Assembly: GCF_000382345.1 (NCBI RefSeq)
Contig: NZ_KB908119.1
Span: forward strand, 1-54,261
Origin: Massilia niastensis DSM 21313
GTDB taxonomy: Bacteria; Pseudomonadota; Gammaproteobacteria; Burkholderiales; Burkholderiaceae_D
DNA length: 54,261 nt
Direction: 5' to 3'
A model generated the notes under the pieces. That model did not search any database and was not told the DNA's origin. It was given only the letters and a program-made list of their open reading frames with translations. Numbering within the stretch: the first letter of the stretch is position 1; each line of letters opens with the position of its first letter. The translations under genes and the position numbers were made by a program. Shown piece after piece: positions 26,929-35,909 of the stretch.

Positions 26929-27917
26929 GTGAGCCAGTCTAAACCGCCCGGACGACCCGTCGCCAATGAGCGGCATCCATTCTCCACACGCACCTACCGT
27001 GTCGCGACCACCGCCATCGAGCAATGCTGGCTGCTGGTGTCGAAATGCCTGCAGTATCGGATTCCCGGTGCGCTGATCTATGGCGAAAGCCGGTTGAGCA
27101 AAACCTACGCGATCAAATACCTGCGCATGCTGATCCACCGCGAGCTGCCCTGCGTGCCGACCTTTCACGTGCAGGCCGAGTACAAGGTCAGTCGCAGCGA
27201 AGGAGCATTCTTCTCCAGCTTGTTGCGCGCGGTACGCCATCCGCAACCTGATGTCGGCCGTAACGCCTATAAACGCAAGGCCCTGCACGATCGCCTGCTG
27301 GCGGTGGCCGAATCCCAGGGCGGCGCCACGATCGTCTTGTTTTGCGACGAGGCCCAGCGCTATTCCCTGCACGAATACGAATGGCTGCGCGATGTCCATG
27401 ACGAACTGGCCAGAGCGGCGTACGCCTGACGACGTTTTTGTTCGGCCAGGAGCGGCTCTGCGAGCAGCGCGCCCTCTTCCAGGAGTCCGGCGACACGCAG
27501 ATCGTCAAGCGCTTCATGGTCGAGACCTTGCGCTTTCGCGGGGTTTGCAGTGCCCTCGACGCCGCGACCTGCCTCAGGAGTTACGACGAACATGAATATC
27601 CCGCTGCGAGTGGCTGGAGCTTCACGCGCTACTACCTGCCCTACGCGTTCGAGACTGGTCTGCGGCTGGAGCAGTGCGCGCATCCGGTCTGGAATGCCTT
27701 CTCGATGGCGCACCAGCATGCGGCGCTTGCAGGCAGAGTCGAAATCCCGATGGAGTACTTTTCACGCGCGGTGGAAGCCGTCCTGTTGGACGGCCTGACA
27801 CGCGATGCGCTCGGCTTTGAGCTGACCGAACAACGCTGGAGCGAGGTGGTGAGACATTGCGGCTATGTCGCTTCCGAACAGGCCGTCGAGCGTAACGCGC
27901 GCGGGCTGGGCCACTGA
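26929..27917 (+). pseudogene. tnsC: TnsC-like ATPase, copy B, frameshift and damaged Walker A
   Basis: Relative to copy A one base is missing near 27411 (CTGGCCAGAG against CTGGCACAGAG), so the first frame stops at 27429 after DELARAAYA. The rest continues in another frame to 27917. The Walker A reads GESRLSKT, with serine in place of the glycine before the lysine, which should impair ATP binding even if the frame were restored. Walker B (IVLFCDEAQ) is kept. Confidence 0.85.
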
Positions 27918-27929
27918 GTCCGCCTTCGC

Positions 27930-29145
27930 ATGGGCTTGCCATTACTCGTTATTCCGCCTGGCGGCATCAGCGTGGTCGCCTCGCTCAGGCTTCCGCCACA
28001 GCTATTCGCACCTTACGAGACGGCGTGGGCATGGGGTGCCAAGCTGGCCGCGGTGAATGCACTGTCGGCCTTCGAAGTGGCTGCGCTGATGGGGATCCCG
28101 GCGGCGCAGCCGCGCTCGTTGCTACCGTGCGTATACCGCGAGCTGCTCTGACATCAGGAAGGAGCATGGCATTGCCATCTTGGCGGGTCAAACCGGCTTT
28201 CCTGGGCGGCGATCTGGAATGTCTGCATCCCTTGATGTCCGAGTCGCTGCGCAGGTGTCCGGCATGCGTCAGGCTGGGCTACCATTTTGTTCTTCACCAG
28301 GTGCGTGCTCTTGGCACCTGTCCGCTGCACCACGTGCTGCTGCGCGAGCACTGTGCGAGCTGCGGGACGCACCTGGCATATGACCTGGGCTCGTCCAAAG
28401 TGCATGGCCCGATCACCTGCCCGAACTGTGCGGAGCCGCTGCTCCCAGTCACACGAAGCGGCTATCCGACCACCGCTGCGATCACGGCCAGGGAATTCGG
28501 CTTGATCGCGCGCTGGCTGGCCTTCTTGAAGCGCCGGGCAGCGCAGCCAGCGTGGCGCAACGGGAGCGCTGCAATAGATACCAGCCAGTCTGCCCTGAAT
28601 GCGTCAACGCGCGAGTCGCTGCAGGCAATCATGCCAGCCGGTGCAGCACGGCGTCCGGTCACCAGGCAGCACGTGCGCTGGACTGACGATACGGAACATC
28701 GCGAACTGGAGCAGCGCTACTGGCAGGATGCCAATGCGCGCTGGCGGCAATGCGATAGACAATCGCGCCAGTGGTACCGGCACCTGTTACAAGGCCTGCC
28801 GCAGAGGACACACCAAGCTCACACGTGCTCGCTTTCGTATACTGGCGCATGACCTGGCAGGGCTGTAGCAATCCATATCTGCTGCGCCGTAGCCTTCGCT
28901 TGCCGTTGTACGGCGTCGCAGAATGGCAGGCTGCCGGGCCGGCACCGGATAAGGACGATCTCGACGCACATTTGAGCGCCTTTTCTGTGGCACTGGATGC
29001 ATCGTGGAGCGAGTGGCTGGACTGCATCGACCTGCTTGGAGTCTCTACGTTGGAGCGGCGAACCTGGCGTTTGCGTGCCGGCCCAAGCTCCTACGTTCCA
29101 TTGCCGCAGAGACAGCGAAAACGTACTGCCGGCAATTTCGCATAA
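27930..29145 (+). pseudogene. tniQ: TniQ-like protein, copy B, two frameshifts
   Basis: The start MGLPLLVIPPGGISVVA and the zinc-finger pattern (RRCPACVRLGYH, TCPLHHVLLREHCASCG) match copy A. One base is missing near 28125 and another near 28798, compared with copy A. The frames 27930-28151, 28025-28852 and 28771-29145 together cover the full protein. The positions differ from the copy A frameshift, so the two genes broke independently. Confidence 0.82.
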
Positions 29146-29259
29146 TTGCTTCGCGACGTCGCCAAGCTCTTGTTTTTAAGGGATGATGCTGAGGCATTCT
29201 CAACAAACCATTTTGTTCACACTTTTACTTCGTTTTTTTCGCAAAATTACTTCGCATGA
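29134..29259 (+). repeat. Right end of Tn7-like copy B
   Basis: Repeats GCAATTTCGCATAATTGCTT (overlapping the tniQ stop), TTGTTCACACTTTTACTTCG near 29212-29231 and CGCAAAATTACTTCGCATGA at the border. Layout equals that of copy A. Confidence 0.7.
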
Positions 29260-29262
29260 CGG

Positions 29263-30047
29263 AAAGCGCCGGCGCCGCGCGAGCTCAACGTGTCCCGCGC
29301 GATTCACCTGGATTTGTACGACATCGTCCTGCAGGTCATGGATGACCAGGACAGCGAAGCGCTCACCGACCGCAGGTCCTACCTGCGCGACAGGTTCGTG
29401 CTCGTATGCTGCGGGAAACCGCCCTGCGCGCCTCTGAACTTGTCGGTGCGAAGATGGGGGCTTTCAAACAGTTCGATGATCCACACGCGCGTAAGACGTA
29501 CTGGGTGCTCGATGTCAGTGCGCATGACGCCAAGGGCGGCAAGGCACGCACCGTGCCGGTAACGAAGGTATTAATGGACGCGTTCATCTCCTACCGGATG
29601 GGCTTTAGGTTGCCAGCCTATCCGTCTCACGGAGACGCAACTCCCCTGCTGCTGTCTCTGCGCACGCGCAAGGTGCAGCTAGCGACTGGGGCCATCACCA
29701 GGACCAGCGACAAGCGCCTGTTTGGCGCTTGGGGCAGCGTCCAGACGCGATAGGGTCTGCATAAAATCGTCATCGGACGCCTCGAGGGCGCTGCGTTATA
29801 TCTCGACAGCCAGGAAGATATGGAAGGCGCGTCACGGCTGCGTGATGCATCATCGCACTGGCTGAGGCATACCTTCGCGATGGCTACCCTGCTCAAGGGG
29901 CAGGAAATTCGCAGCGTCGCGGCGTTGCTCGGGCACAGCAGCGTGAACACGACGATGGTGTACACCGGACAGCAGACGCTTGATCTGGTACGGGCCTTCG
30001 AGGAAGCCGAACCACATTCCCTCGCAGCAGCGCAATTGACACAATAG
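29263..30047 (+). pseudogene. Tyrosine recombinase (XerC/D-like integrase), broken
   Basis: The catalytic domain is recognisable: LRETALRASELVGA with the first arginine, SHWLRHTFAMATLLKG with the H-x-x-R box, LLGHSSVNTTMVYT with GH and the tyrosine. The N-terminal core-binding domain is reduced to ELNVSRAIHLDLYDIV, cut off by Tn7-like copy B. There is a frameshift near 29400 and an in-frame TAG at 29751-29753. A related C-terminal scrap lies at 47454. It cannot make a working recombinase. Confidence 0.8.
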
Positions 30048-30567
30048 TGGACTTGCAAGTCATGACGTCCTCGTTGAGCGCGGTTAAAGCCAACATCGAC
30101 ATGTGGTGATCTGCACTAAGCAGGACGTGCTGGGTTGACGAACCGCATTCTAATGGCAACACGTAGGCCTACCGTAGGAGTACTGCAGGAGTGCGCAGAG
30201 TATGTGTTACTCCTGTTTCAGTCCAACTCACTCTTGACGGGAAAAGACCGACCACCATGCAGCGTCCGCAATAAATTATGAACGTATGCAGGAACGTGGG
30301 TATCGAATAATTGAAAGTGGCGTGTTGCGTTTCGCAACACGCCGCCGCTATCCAACCTCCAAGCTTGCTATCTGCGCATTACGTTTCTCGCGACGCGCCG
30401 ACCGTGGTTTATTGAAAGCTCCTCACCTCTAAAGATGTCAGCAAAAATGGGGTTCGGCTGACTTGGCGGCTATAGCGTTCAATTTACTCAGCGCACATTA
30501 CGTAAACTACTTTGTCGTGAAGGTAGATACGATATCCGTCGACACCAGACCGAGAAAGCAGCTCGGC
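30048..30567. other. Noncoding gap between mobile and catabolic regions
   Basis: No gene is recognised in these 520 bases. They contain a perfect hairpin at 30319-30343 and several small palindromes (GTAGGCCTAC near 30164). Transcription of the catabolic series on the minus strand ends here. Confidence 0.4.
30319..30343. repeat. Perfect 11-base hairpin with TTT loop
   Basis: GGCGTGTTGCG (30319-30329) pairs fully with CGCAACACGCC (30333-30343). No T tract follows on either strand, so it is a weak terminator candidate for the minus-strand esterase gene. Confidence 0.5.
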
Positions 30568-31620
30568 CTACAGGGGGCGCGCGGGCTTCAAAGTATCCTT
30601 GATGAAGCGGGTCATCCTGGCGAGAGCAGCGTCTGACTCCGGAGTACCTGCCATCATTACTTGGTGTACGTGCGGCATCCCTTCGTACAAATCCAGTTCG
30701 GCACGCTGTCCCCCTTGTACGATGGCCTGATAATGGCGTACGAAATTGCTCAGAAATATTTCGCGGGTACCGCCTTGGATCAAGGTCGGCGGATAGCCTT
30801 TACGGTAGTCGCCGTACACGGGCGAGACGTATGGATTTTTCTGATCGGCAGGGGAAGCATAAGCGGCCGCGCAGACATCCAGGAATCCCGCATAGCTCAG
30901 GAAATCGGTGTCTTTCAGCGTGACATACGAGTCGCCCGATTCAGTAATGTCGGACCACGGCGACCACAGCACAAGTGCGCCAGGCATCCCTGATCCCTCG
31001 TCCCGCATGCGCAGCACCGCTCCTGCTACCAGCCCACCACCTGCAGAGTCTCCGAATACCCCTATCGATCCCAGCGGCGTTCCAGCTTGCTGCAAACCTC
31101 GTAGTACAGAAATCACCTGCGCAGTTGCGACTTTCCACTTGGCCTGTGGCGCCAACGTGTAGTCGATCGAGATCACTGGCATTCCAGTAGCGTGGGCCAC
31201 CATCGCTGCCGATCCCAGTGTTGAACGCACGCTACCGAATGTATAAGCGCCGCCATGTGCATAAACCAGCTTGCGGCCGTCCCGCAGGACTTGTGGCGGC
31301 AGGACTTCAACTACAGGTACGCCCGCTATGAGGCGTTCGCGCACCTCTACAGGAAAGCGTTTGAGAAGGGCTTTGTCGTAGACGTCGGTCATCGCGGCAA
31401 ATTTGACTTGCTCCGCCTTCCAGCCGGCGAAATCATCGAGCTTAGGTAATTTAAAGTCCGGCTTTGCAGTTTGTGCTGCCTGCATGACGGACATTTTTGC
31501 AAAAGCGGCAGGCGACACGGTCGTTGGCGGTGGCGGCGACGCGTGCAAAGATAAAGGCAACGTGATTGCGCTCGCGAACAACAGGCGACGTATCAACGGA
31601 TAGACGTTCCTCGACTTCAT
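30568..31620 (-). CDS. Secreted alpha/beta hydrolase, HSL-type esterase
   Basis: This 350-residue esterase of the hormone-sensitive-lipase type shows an oxyanion motif HGGAY (122-126), nucleophile Ser192 in GDSAGG and a late histidine in MPHVHQVM. The first 27 residues (MKSRNVYPLIRRLLFASAI, ending SLHA) are a signal peptide, so it acts outside the cytoplasm. ATG 31620 has AAGGCGAGG upstream; a further ATG at 31662 would spoil the signal peptide. Last gene of the minus-strand catabolic series, it probably removes acyl or ester groups from the imported substrate. Confidence 0.8.
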   Translation of the reverse strand: MKSRNVYPLIRRLLFASAITLPLSLHASPPPPTTVSPAAFAKMSVMQAAQTAKPDFKLPKLDDFAGWKAEQVKFAAMTDVYDKALLKRFPVEVRERLIAGVPVVEVLPPQVLRDGRKLVYAHGGAYTFGSVRSTLGSAAMVAHATGMPVISIDYTLAPQAKWKVATAQVISVLRGLQQAGTPLGSIGVFGDSAGGGLVAGAVLRMRDEGSGMPGALVLWSPWSDITESGDSYVTLKDTDFLSYAGFLDVCAAAYASPADQKNPYVSPVYGDYRKGYPPTLIQGGTREIFLSNFVRHYQAIVQGGQRAELDLYEGMPHVHQVMMAGTPESDAALARMTRFIKDTLKPARPL

Positions 31621-31784
31621 CGGATCCCTCGCCTTTGATTCATTTTTACGAAAATTGTTCATGTCTGATCAGGAATTTGTGGAGAAAATCAGTATGGGCG
31701 AGTCGCATGCAGTCAACGCCACCCGCAATATGAGTGTAATAACGCCGCTGATTGAGAAACTCACGGCGACGTCGGGATGCCGCG

Positions 31785-33083
31785 CTATGTTTGCGTGGCG
31801 ACGTGGCTGGTGCGTGCTCCCCACATTGCGTAGAACAACACATACAGTTCGCATGCCGCCGTCAGGAGGAAAGACAGTTGCAAGCCGATCGTATCGGCGA
31901 GCCAGCCTTGTACAATCACCAGCGCACCGCCCGCAATCGCCATGATCAACAGCCCGGCCCCCTCCTCGGTAAGGGGACCCAAGTCCTTGATGCCTAATGT
32001 GAAGATGGTCGGGAACATCACGGAGTGGAACAAGCCGACGGAAATCAGCGCCCACATTGCGATATGTCCCGTCCCCAGTGCCGCGATCAACATGACGACA
32101 AATGCGCCAATACTCGCAAGAGCCAGGACGCGCTCGGCGGATATCCGCCGCATCAACGCGCTACCGGCGAAGCGCCCGACCATCATGCCTCCCCATAGCA
32201 GGAACAGGTAGTGCGCTCCCTGTTCATGGTTCAGGTTCGCGATGTCTGGCTGTGCAACAAAGTTGATGAACAGATTGGCGACCCCGATCTCGGCGATCAA
32301 GTAGATGAAAATGGCTGGGATGCCGAAAACCAGATTGCGGTGGCGCCACAGCGACAGCGAGGCGCGCTGTCCTTTACTGGCGCGGCGGCTGCCGGCGTGC
32401 AGTGCTGGAAGTGGAAAGCGGGCGATGACTACTGCCAGGACCACTAGCACGGCCGCCACAATCAAATAAGGCAGTTGGACCGCCTGCGCATCCGCCAGAC
32501 GTTCGGCATGGGTCAACACCTGCCCCGCTTCCGCGGTGCCAGAATTCGAGCGACCCAAGATCAGGTAGGCGCCGAACAAGGGCGCCAGAGTGGTGCCCAG
32601 CGAATTGAATGCTTGGACAAGATTCAGGCGTGACGACGCGGTCGAAGCCGAGCCGACAACGGCCACATACGGATTGGCCGACACCTGGAGCAAAGTGATG
32701 CCGCATGCGATCACGAACAGCGCGCACAGTGTCATCATATACGACGGGAGCCGCGCCGCTGGAATCATCATCAGTGCGCCGACGGCCATAACGACCAGTC
32801 CAGTGACCATTGATTTCTTGTAGCCGAGGCGCTTGATCACACGCGCCGACGGAATCGAAGCAACGAAATAGGCAATGAACCACACCGACTCGATCATCGT
32901 CGTCTGGGTGTAATTCAAGTCGAACACGCTACGCAAATGAGGCAACAGCGTATTGTTGATGACAGTGATAAATCCCCAGGTGAAGAACAGGCTCGACAAC
33001 AGCGACATTACGGCAGCATTGCTGACGCTTGAGAGCGAATGCACAGGTGTGCTGCTATCGCGGGTGACGACGGGACCAGGCAT
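31785..33083 (-). CDS. MFS sugar transporter, FucP/GluP-like
   Basis: This 432-residue, twelve-helix permease resembles the fucose/glucose/galactose:H+ symporter group. Features include FFTWGFITVINNTLLPHL in helix 1, the ARVIKRLGYKKSM loop after helix 2, and VSANPYVAVVG and NLVQAFNSLGTTLAPLFGA in the middle. The start has AAGGAG upstream. With the adjacent beta-glucosidase gene it would take up the sugar released from a glycoside. Confidence 0.82.
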   Translation of the reverse strand: MPGPVVTRDSSTPVHSLSSVSNAAVMSLLSSLFFTWGFITVINNTLLPHLRSVFDLNYTQTTMIESVWFIAYFVASIPSARVIKRLGYKKSMVTGLVVMAVGALMMIPAARLPSYMMTLCALFVIACGITLLQVSANPYVAVVGSASTASSRLNLVQAFNSLGTTLAPLFGAYLILGRSNSGTAEAGQVLTHAERLADAQAVQLPYLIVAAVLVVLAVVIARFPLPALHAGSRRASKGQRASLSLWRHRNLVFGIPAIFIYLIAEIGVANLFINFVAQPDIANLNHEQGAHYLFLLWGGMMVGRFAGSALMRRISAERVLALASIGAFVVMLIAALGTGHIAMWALISVGLFHSVMFPTIFTLGIKDLGPLTEEGAGLLIMAIAGGALVIVQGWLADTIGLQLSFLLTAACELYVLFYAMWGARTSHVATQT

Positions 33084-33507
33084 CGGAAACTCCTTAATAC
33101 GGTTAAAAAAGCTCCGTTCCAGCGGAGACGTCGCACTTGACCATCGGCGCTGAAGTCGAGATTGCAGCGGATTACATTCGGTTCTGCGCTTGTCATCACC
33201 ATGGTCACGCAGTCAGGGAGCGGTTCTTCGCCAAGTCGCCGAGAAAGCGCTACCGCAGCGCTTCTCAGCCCGCGACCGCAAAGCGTATGCATACCCCAGT
33301 AGACTGAGCTAATAGAATTTGCAGCCAACGAAGGGAGTCGAATGCAGGGCCTGAACGGGCCACACTGCTCCCACGTTCTACCAGCGGCGTATCACATTCA
33401 CGCCCGTTGATAAGAACGCGCCAGTGCATTTTTGCCACGGTAGAGTATTCGCATTGGCATCCGGGATCGATGTCCTGAAGCAGCATTGCGGATCTTGGTT
33501 GTCCCGA
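33084..33507. other. Gap between the MFS and GH1 genes
   Basis: No gene is supported in these 424 bases. The palindrome GTATGCATAC lies at about 33286. A separate promoter for the transporter and esterase genes may be present, but the 15-base motif found elsewhere in the cluster is not seen here. Confidence 0.35.
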
Positions 33508-34812
33508 TCAAAGAGAATTGCGTCTGGCAATCGCGGCAAACACTGCGGCGCTGGGCTTGGGTGTTCGAACAAAGGTCTTAGGATCGACGGAAGCCAAGCC
33601 CAACTTCGGTGCAAAGCCCGATACCCATTCGAAGTTGTCAATCAGAGTCCAGTGAATGTAGCCGAGCACGGGAACACCGTCGTCCATGACGCGCTTGAGT
33701 TCGGCCAACGCCAAGGGCAGCTGGCTGATCCGAATCTTGTCATCGGTTATGTAATAGCCGTGTTCCGTCACCATCACCGGCAGGCCGGTCGCTTCGTGCA
33801 CATACCGGACCGCACCGGCCAGTGAGGATGGGTAAATGCCTTGACCTTCCGAACTGAGCGGCACGCCCGCTGGATCGGGCAGCTTGCCTTTGGCGTCCCA
33901 GACGTTGCGCACGTAGTTTTGCACGCCAACAAAATCGTCGCCCTTGACGTTGTCGATCCACGCCCCGTAGAAGATCTTGCGCATTTCGTCGCGCTTACTG
34001 CCAGGTCCGGCCGCCTGGTCGTCAGCCACCGCCAGCGTGGCACCAACTGGCAAGTCGGAGCGCGCCGCCTTAATGGCGCTCTTGCCCAGTTTGTGCGCCT
34101 TGAGCATGTTCGGCAGCATGTTGTGAATCTCGCCGAACGCCGGACCGCCGATAAAGTTGTCGACGCCATGAGCGCGTGAGGCTGCAACCAGCATTGCTTT
34201 CTGCGCCGCGATCGCCTGGGGTGGCACCATGGCCCGGGCAATCAGGAGGCCGTTCGGTTCATTAAGGGTGAACGCGACACCGATCAGATCACCGAAATAA
34301 CGCATCACGCGGTCGCAGTAGCGGGCGAACAGGTCGGGCGCATCCGGATGGGTCCAACTGCCTTGGGCGGCGAACCATACCGGCACCGTCCAGTGATTGA
34401 AGGTCACCATCGGCGTCAGGCCGCGCTGGCGGCACCCTGCGACGACACGCTTGTAGTGATCCAGCATTGCAATGGAAAATTGCCCTGGCGCGGGTTCGAT
34501 GCGCGACCACTCGATGGAAAAACGATAGCAGTTCAGTCCCATCGACTTGGCTAGATCCAGGTCGGCTGCCCACAAGATCAGGCTATTGCATGCGTCGCCG
34601 GAGGGCTCGGAGAAAAGGGTCGGCTTGGTATGTTCCAGCACCCAAAAGTCGCTATTGACGTTGTTACCTTCGATCTGGTGCCCTGCGGTCGCCGCTCCCC
34701 AATGGAAGCCCTTCGGGAAGGTACGCTTGGATGGCGCACTGGCCGTTGCAGCCCACGCTGGCACTGCCATCATGGCCACACTCGATGCAATAAAATTTCT
34801 TCGGTTAAACAT
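33508..34812 (-). CDS. Exported GH1 beta-glucosidase, first
   Basis: This 434-residue glycoside hydrolase family 1 enzyme has acid/base Glu185 in FTLNEPNG and nucleophile Glu350 in VMVTEHGYY. FHWGAATAGHQIEGN opens the barrel and GYIHWTLIDNFEWVSGF lies near the end. MFNRRNFIASSVAMMAVPAWA is a signal sequence with an RR motif, possibly Tat. AGGAGACG precedes the start. It should cleave beta-linked sugars from aryl or alkyl glycosides in the periplasm. A paralogue lies at 37292-38641. A copy of the 15-base motif is about 100 bases upstream. Confidence 0.88.
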   Translation of the reverse strand: MFNRRNFIASSVAMMAVPAWAATASAPSKRTFPKGFHWGAATAGHQIEGNNVNSDFWVLEHTKPTLFSEPSGDACNSLILWAADLDLAKSMGLNCYRFSIEWSRIEPAPGQFSIAMLDHYKRVVAGCRQRGLTPMVTFNHWTVPVWFAAQGSWTHPDAPDLFARYCDRVMRYFGDLIGVAFTLNEPNGLLIARAMVPPQAIAAQKAMLVAASRAHGVDNFIGGPAFGEIHNMLPNMLKAHKLGKSAIKAARSDLPVGATLAVADDQAAGPGSKRDEMRKIFYGAWIDNVKGDDFVGVQNYVRNVWDAKGKLPDPAGVPLSSEGQGIYPSSLAGAVRYVHEATGLPVMVTEHGYYITDDKIRISQLPLALAELKRVMDDGVPVLGYIHWTLIDNFEWVSGFAPKLGLASVDPKTFVRTPKPSAAVFAAIARRNSL

Positions 34813-34909
34813 CCGACGTCTCCTAGTTCTTGTTTTTCATCAGCAACGGCAGTCCGTTGTCATGACCAAGTATAGAAGCTCAAGTTCTCTGACTCGAAGC
34901 CTTAAAATG

Positions 34910-34924
34910 CGATACCTACTATCT
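34910..34924 (-). promoter_or_regulatory. Operator-like motif copy 1, upstream of GH1
   Basis: CGATACCTACTATCT, an imperfect palindrome with arms GATA and TATC around five bases. It matches the motifs at 37234 and 43692. It lies in the promoter gap of the first GH1 gene. Confidence 0.55.
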
Positions 34925-35048
34925 GCTTCTAATAGGGACTGTTTTGTTTTCCACTCTCCGAAGAGAATACGATGTTTGCAGTCGAGCTTACCGCGGTCGG
35001 TACGAGTCAATCTGCTGTGTTCGCTACCGGCGAGCGAAAGCACGCTGG

Positions 35049-35900
35049 CTATATCGACACTTGTGCTTCATCGCCGCTGTTGATCGAATAGACCTGGCTC
35101 AGGTGGTTGTGGCCGCGCACCACGGAGATCTGCGGCTGGAAGCCGTGCTGCGTGACCAGGCGGGCAAACAGCTCCCCGGCCTGGGCCTGCATCTGGATCG
35201 GATCCAGCTCCGCATAACTGATCGCCAGGGGAAACGGCTCGGCGTCGATCTGCGCGATGGTCGACATCTCCCGGTAAGCGCTGAAATCCGGGCCGAAATA
35301 GGCTTCGTTGCGCGGGTCGGGCGTCGCGATCCCGAGCTGGCTGCGCGCCAGCAGCTCCAGCTCGGCGTTGTAGACCCCGGACGCCAGGAAGGCGCCGGCG
35401 ATCCGCAGGCCGCCGGGAGGATGGAAGCGCCGCATCAGGGTCGCGGCCGCGATGTGCGCGGCGCCGGCCGATTCCCCGACCAGCACGATATGGTCCGGAT
35501 TCCCGCCGTGCGCCGCCACGTTGTCGCGCGCCCAGGCCAGTACCGAGGACACGTCCTCGGCCCCGGCCGGCCAGCGGTTGCGCGGGCCGAGGCGATAGTT
35601 CGGCAGCACGGCCAGCACCCCGTGGCGCGAAAAATAGTGGCCGACATGATAGCGATCGGCCTTGTCGCCGCGGATGAAGCCGCCGCCATGCAGGAAGATC
35701 ACGACCGGCGCCGGACCGTCGGCGCCCAGCGGCAGGTACAGGTCGAGACGGTGGAGCTCATCCATGCCATAGGCGATGTCCGGCACCACGGCGCCGCCGC
35801 GCGGCGCGTCCGCCAGCAGCGGCGCATACAGCGCCTTGGCCGCCGGCGGGTCGATCACCGGACCGGCGGCCCGGATGGTTTCCTCGAAATCTCGCGTCAT
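35049..35900 (-). CDS. Alpha/beta hydrolase, esterase-like
   Basis: This 283-residue cytoplasmic hydrolase has HGGGF (71-75), Ser144 in VGESAGAA, an acidic residue near SYAELDP and a histidine in GHNHLSQ. No signal peptide is seen. It starts nine bases after the amidohydrolase gene with AAGGACG as ribosome site, so both are cotranscribed. It resembles arylformamidase and carboxylesterase-type enzymes; substrate unknown. In this context it might hydrolyse an ester of the aglycone or a ring-cleavage product. Confidence 0.8.
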   Translation of the reverse strand: MTRDFEETIRAAGPVIDPPAAKALYAPLLADAPRGGAVVPDIAYGMDELHRLDLYLPLGADGPAPVVIFLHGGGFIRGDKADRYHVGHYFSRHGVLAVLPNYRLGPRNRWPAGAEDVSSVLAWARDNVAAHGGNPDHIVLVGESAGAAHIAAATLMRRFHPPGGLRIAGAFLASGVYNAELELLARSQLGIATPDPRNEAYFGPDFSAYREMSTIAQIDAEPFPLAISYAELDPIQMQAQAGELFARLVTQHGFQPQISVVRGHNHLSQVYSINSGDEAQVSI

Positions 35901-35909
35901 CGATCGTCC

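Larger units (their letters stand above)
24123..29259 (+). mobile_element. Tn7-like transposon, copy B, no cargo, decaying
   Basis: Same gene order, orientation and end structure as copy A, with many scattered base differences, so it is a related element and not a recent duplicate. The left border reads CGTCATACAAAGTAATTC and the right one, reversed, CGTCATGCGAAGTAATT. It sits at the 3' end of the IS6 transposase on the left and within a tyrosine recombinase gene on the right. No flanking duplication is visible. tnsB has an internal stop; tnsC and tniQ are frameshifted. Movement would require proteins from copy A or elsewhere. Confidence 0.8.
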
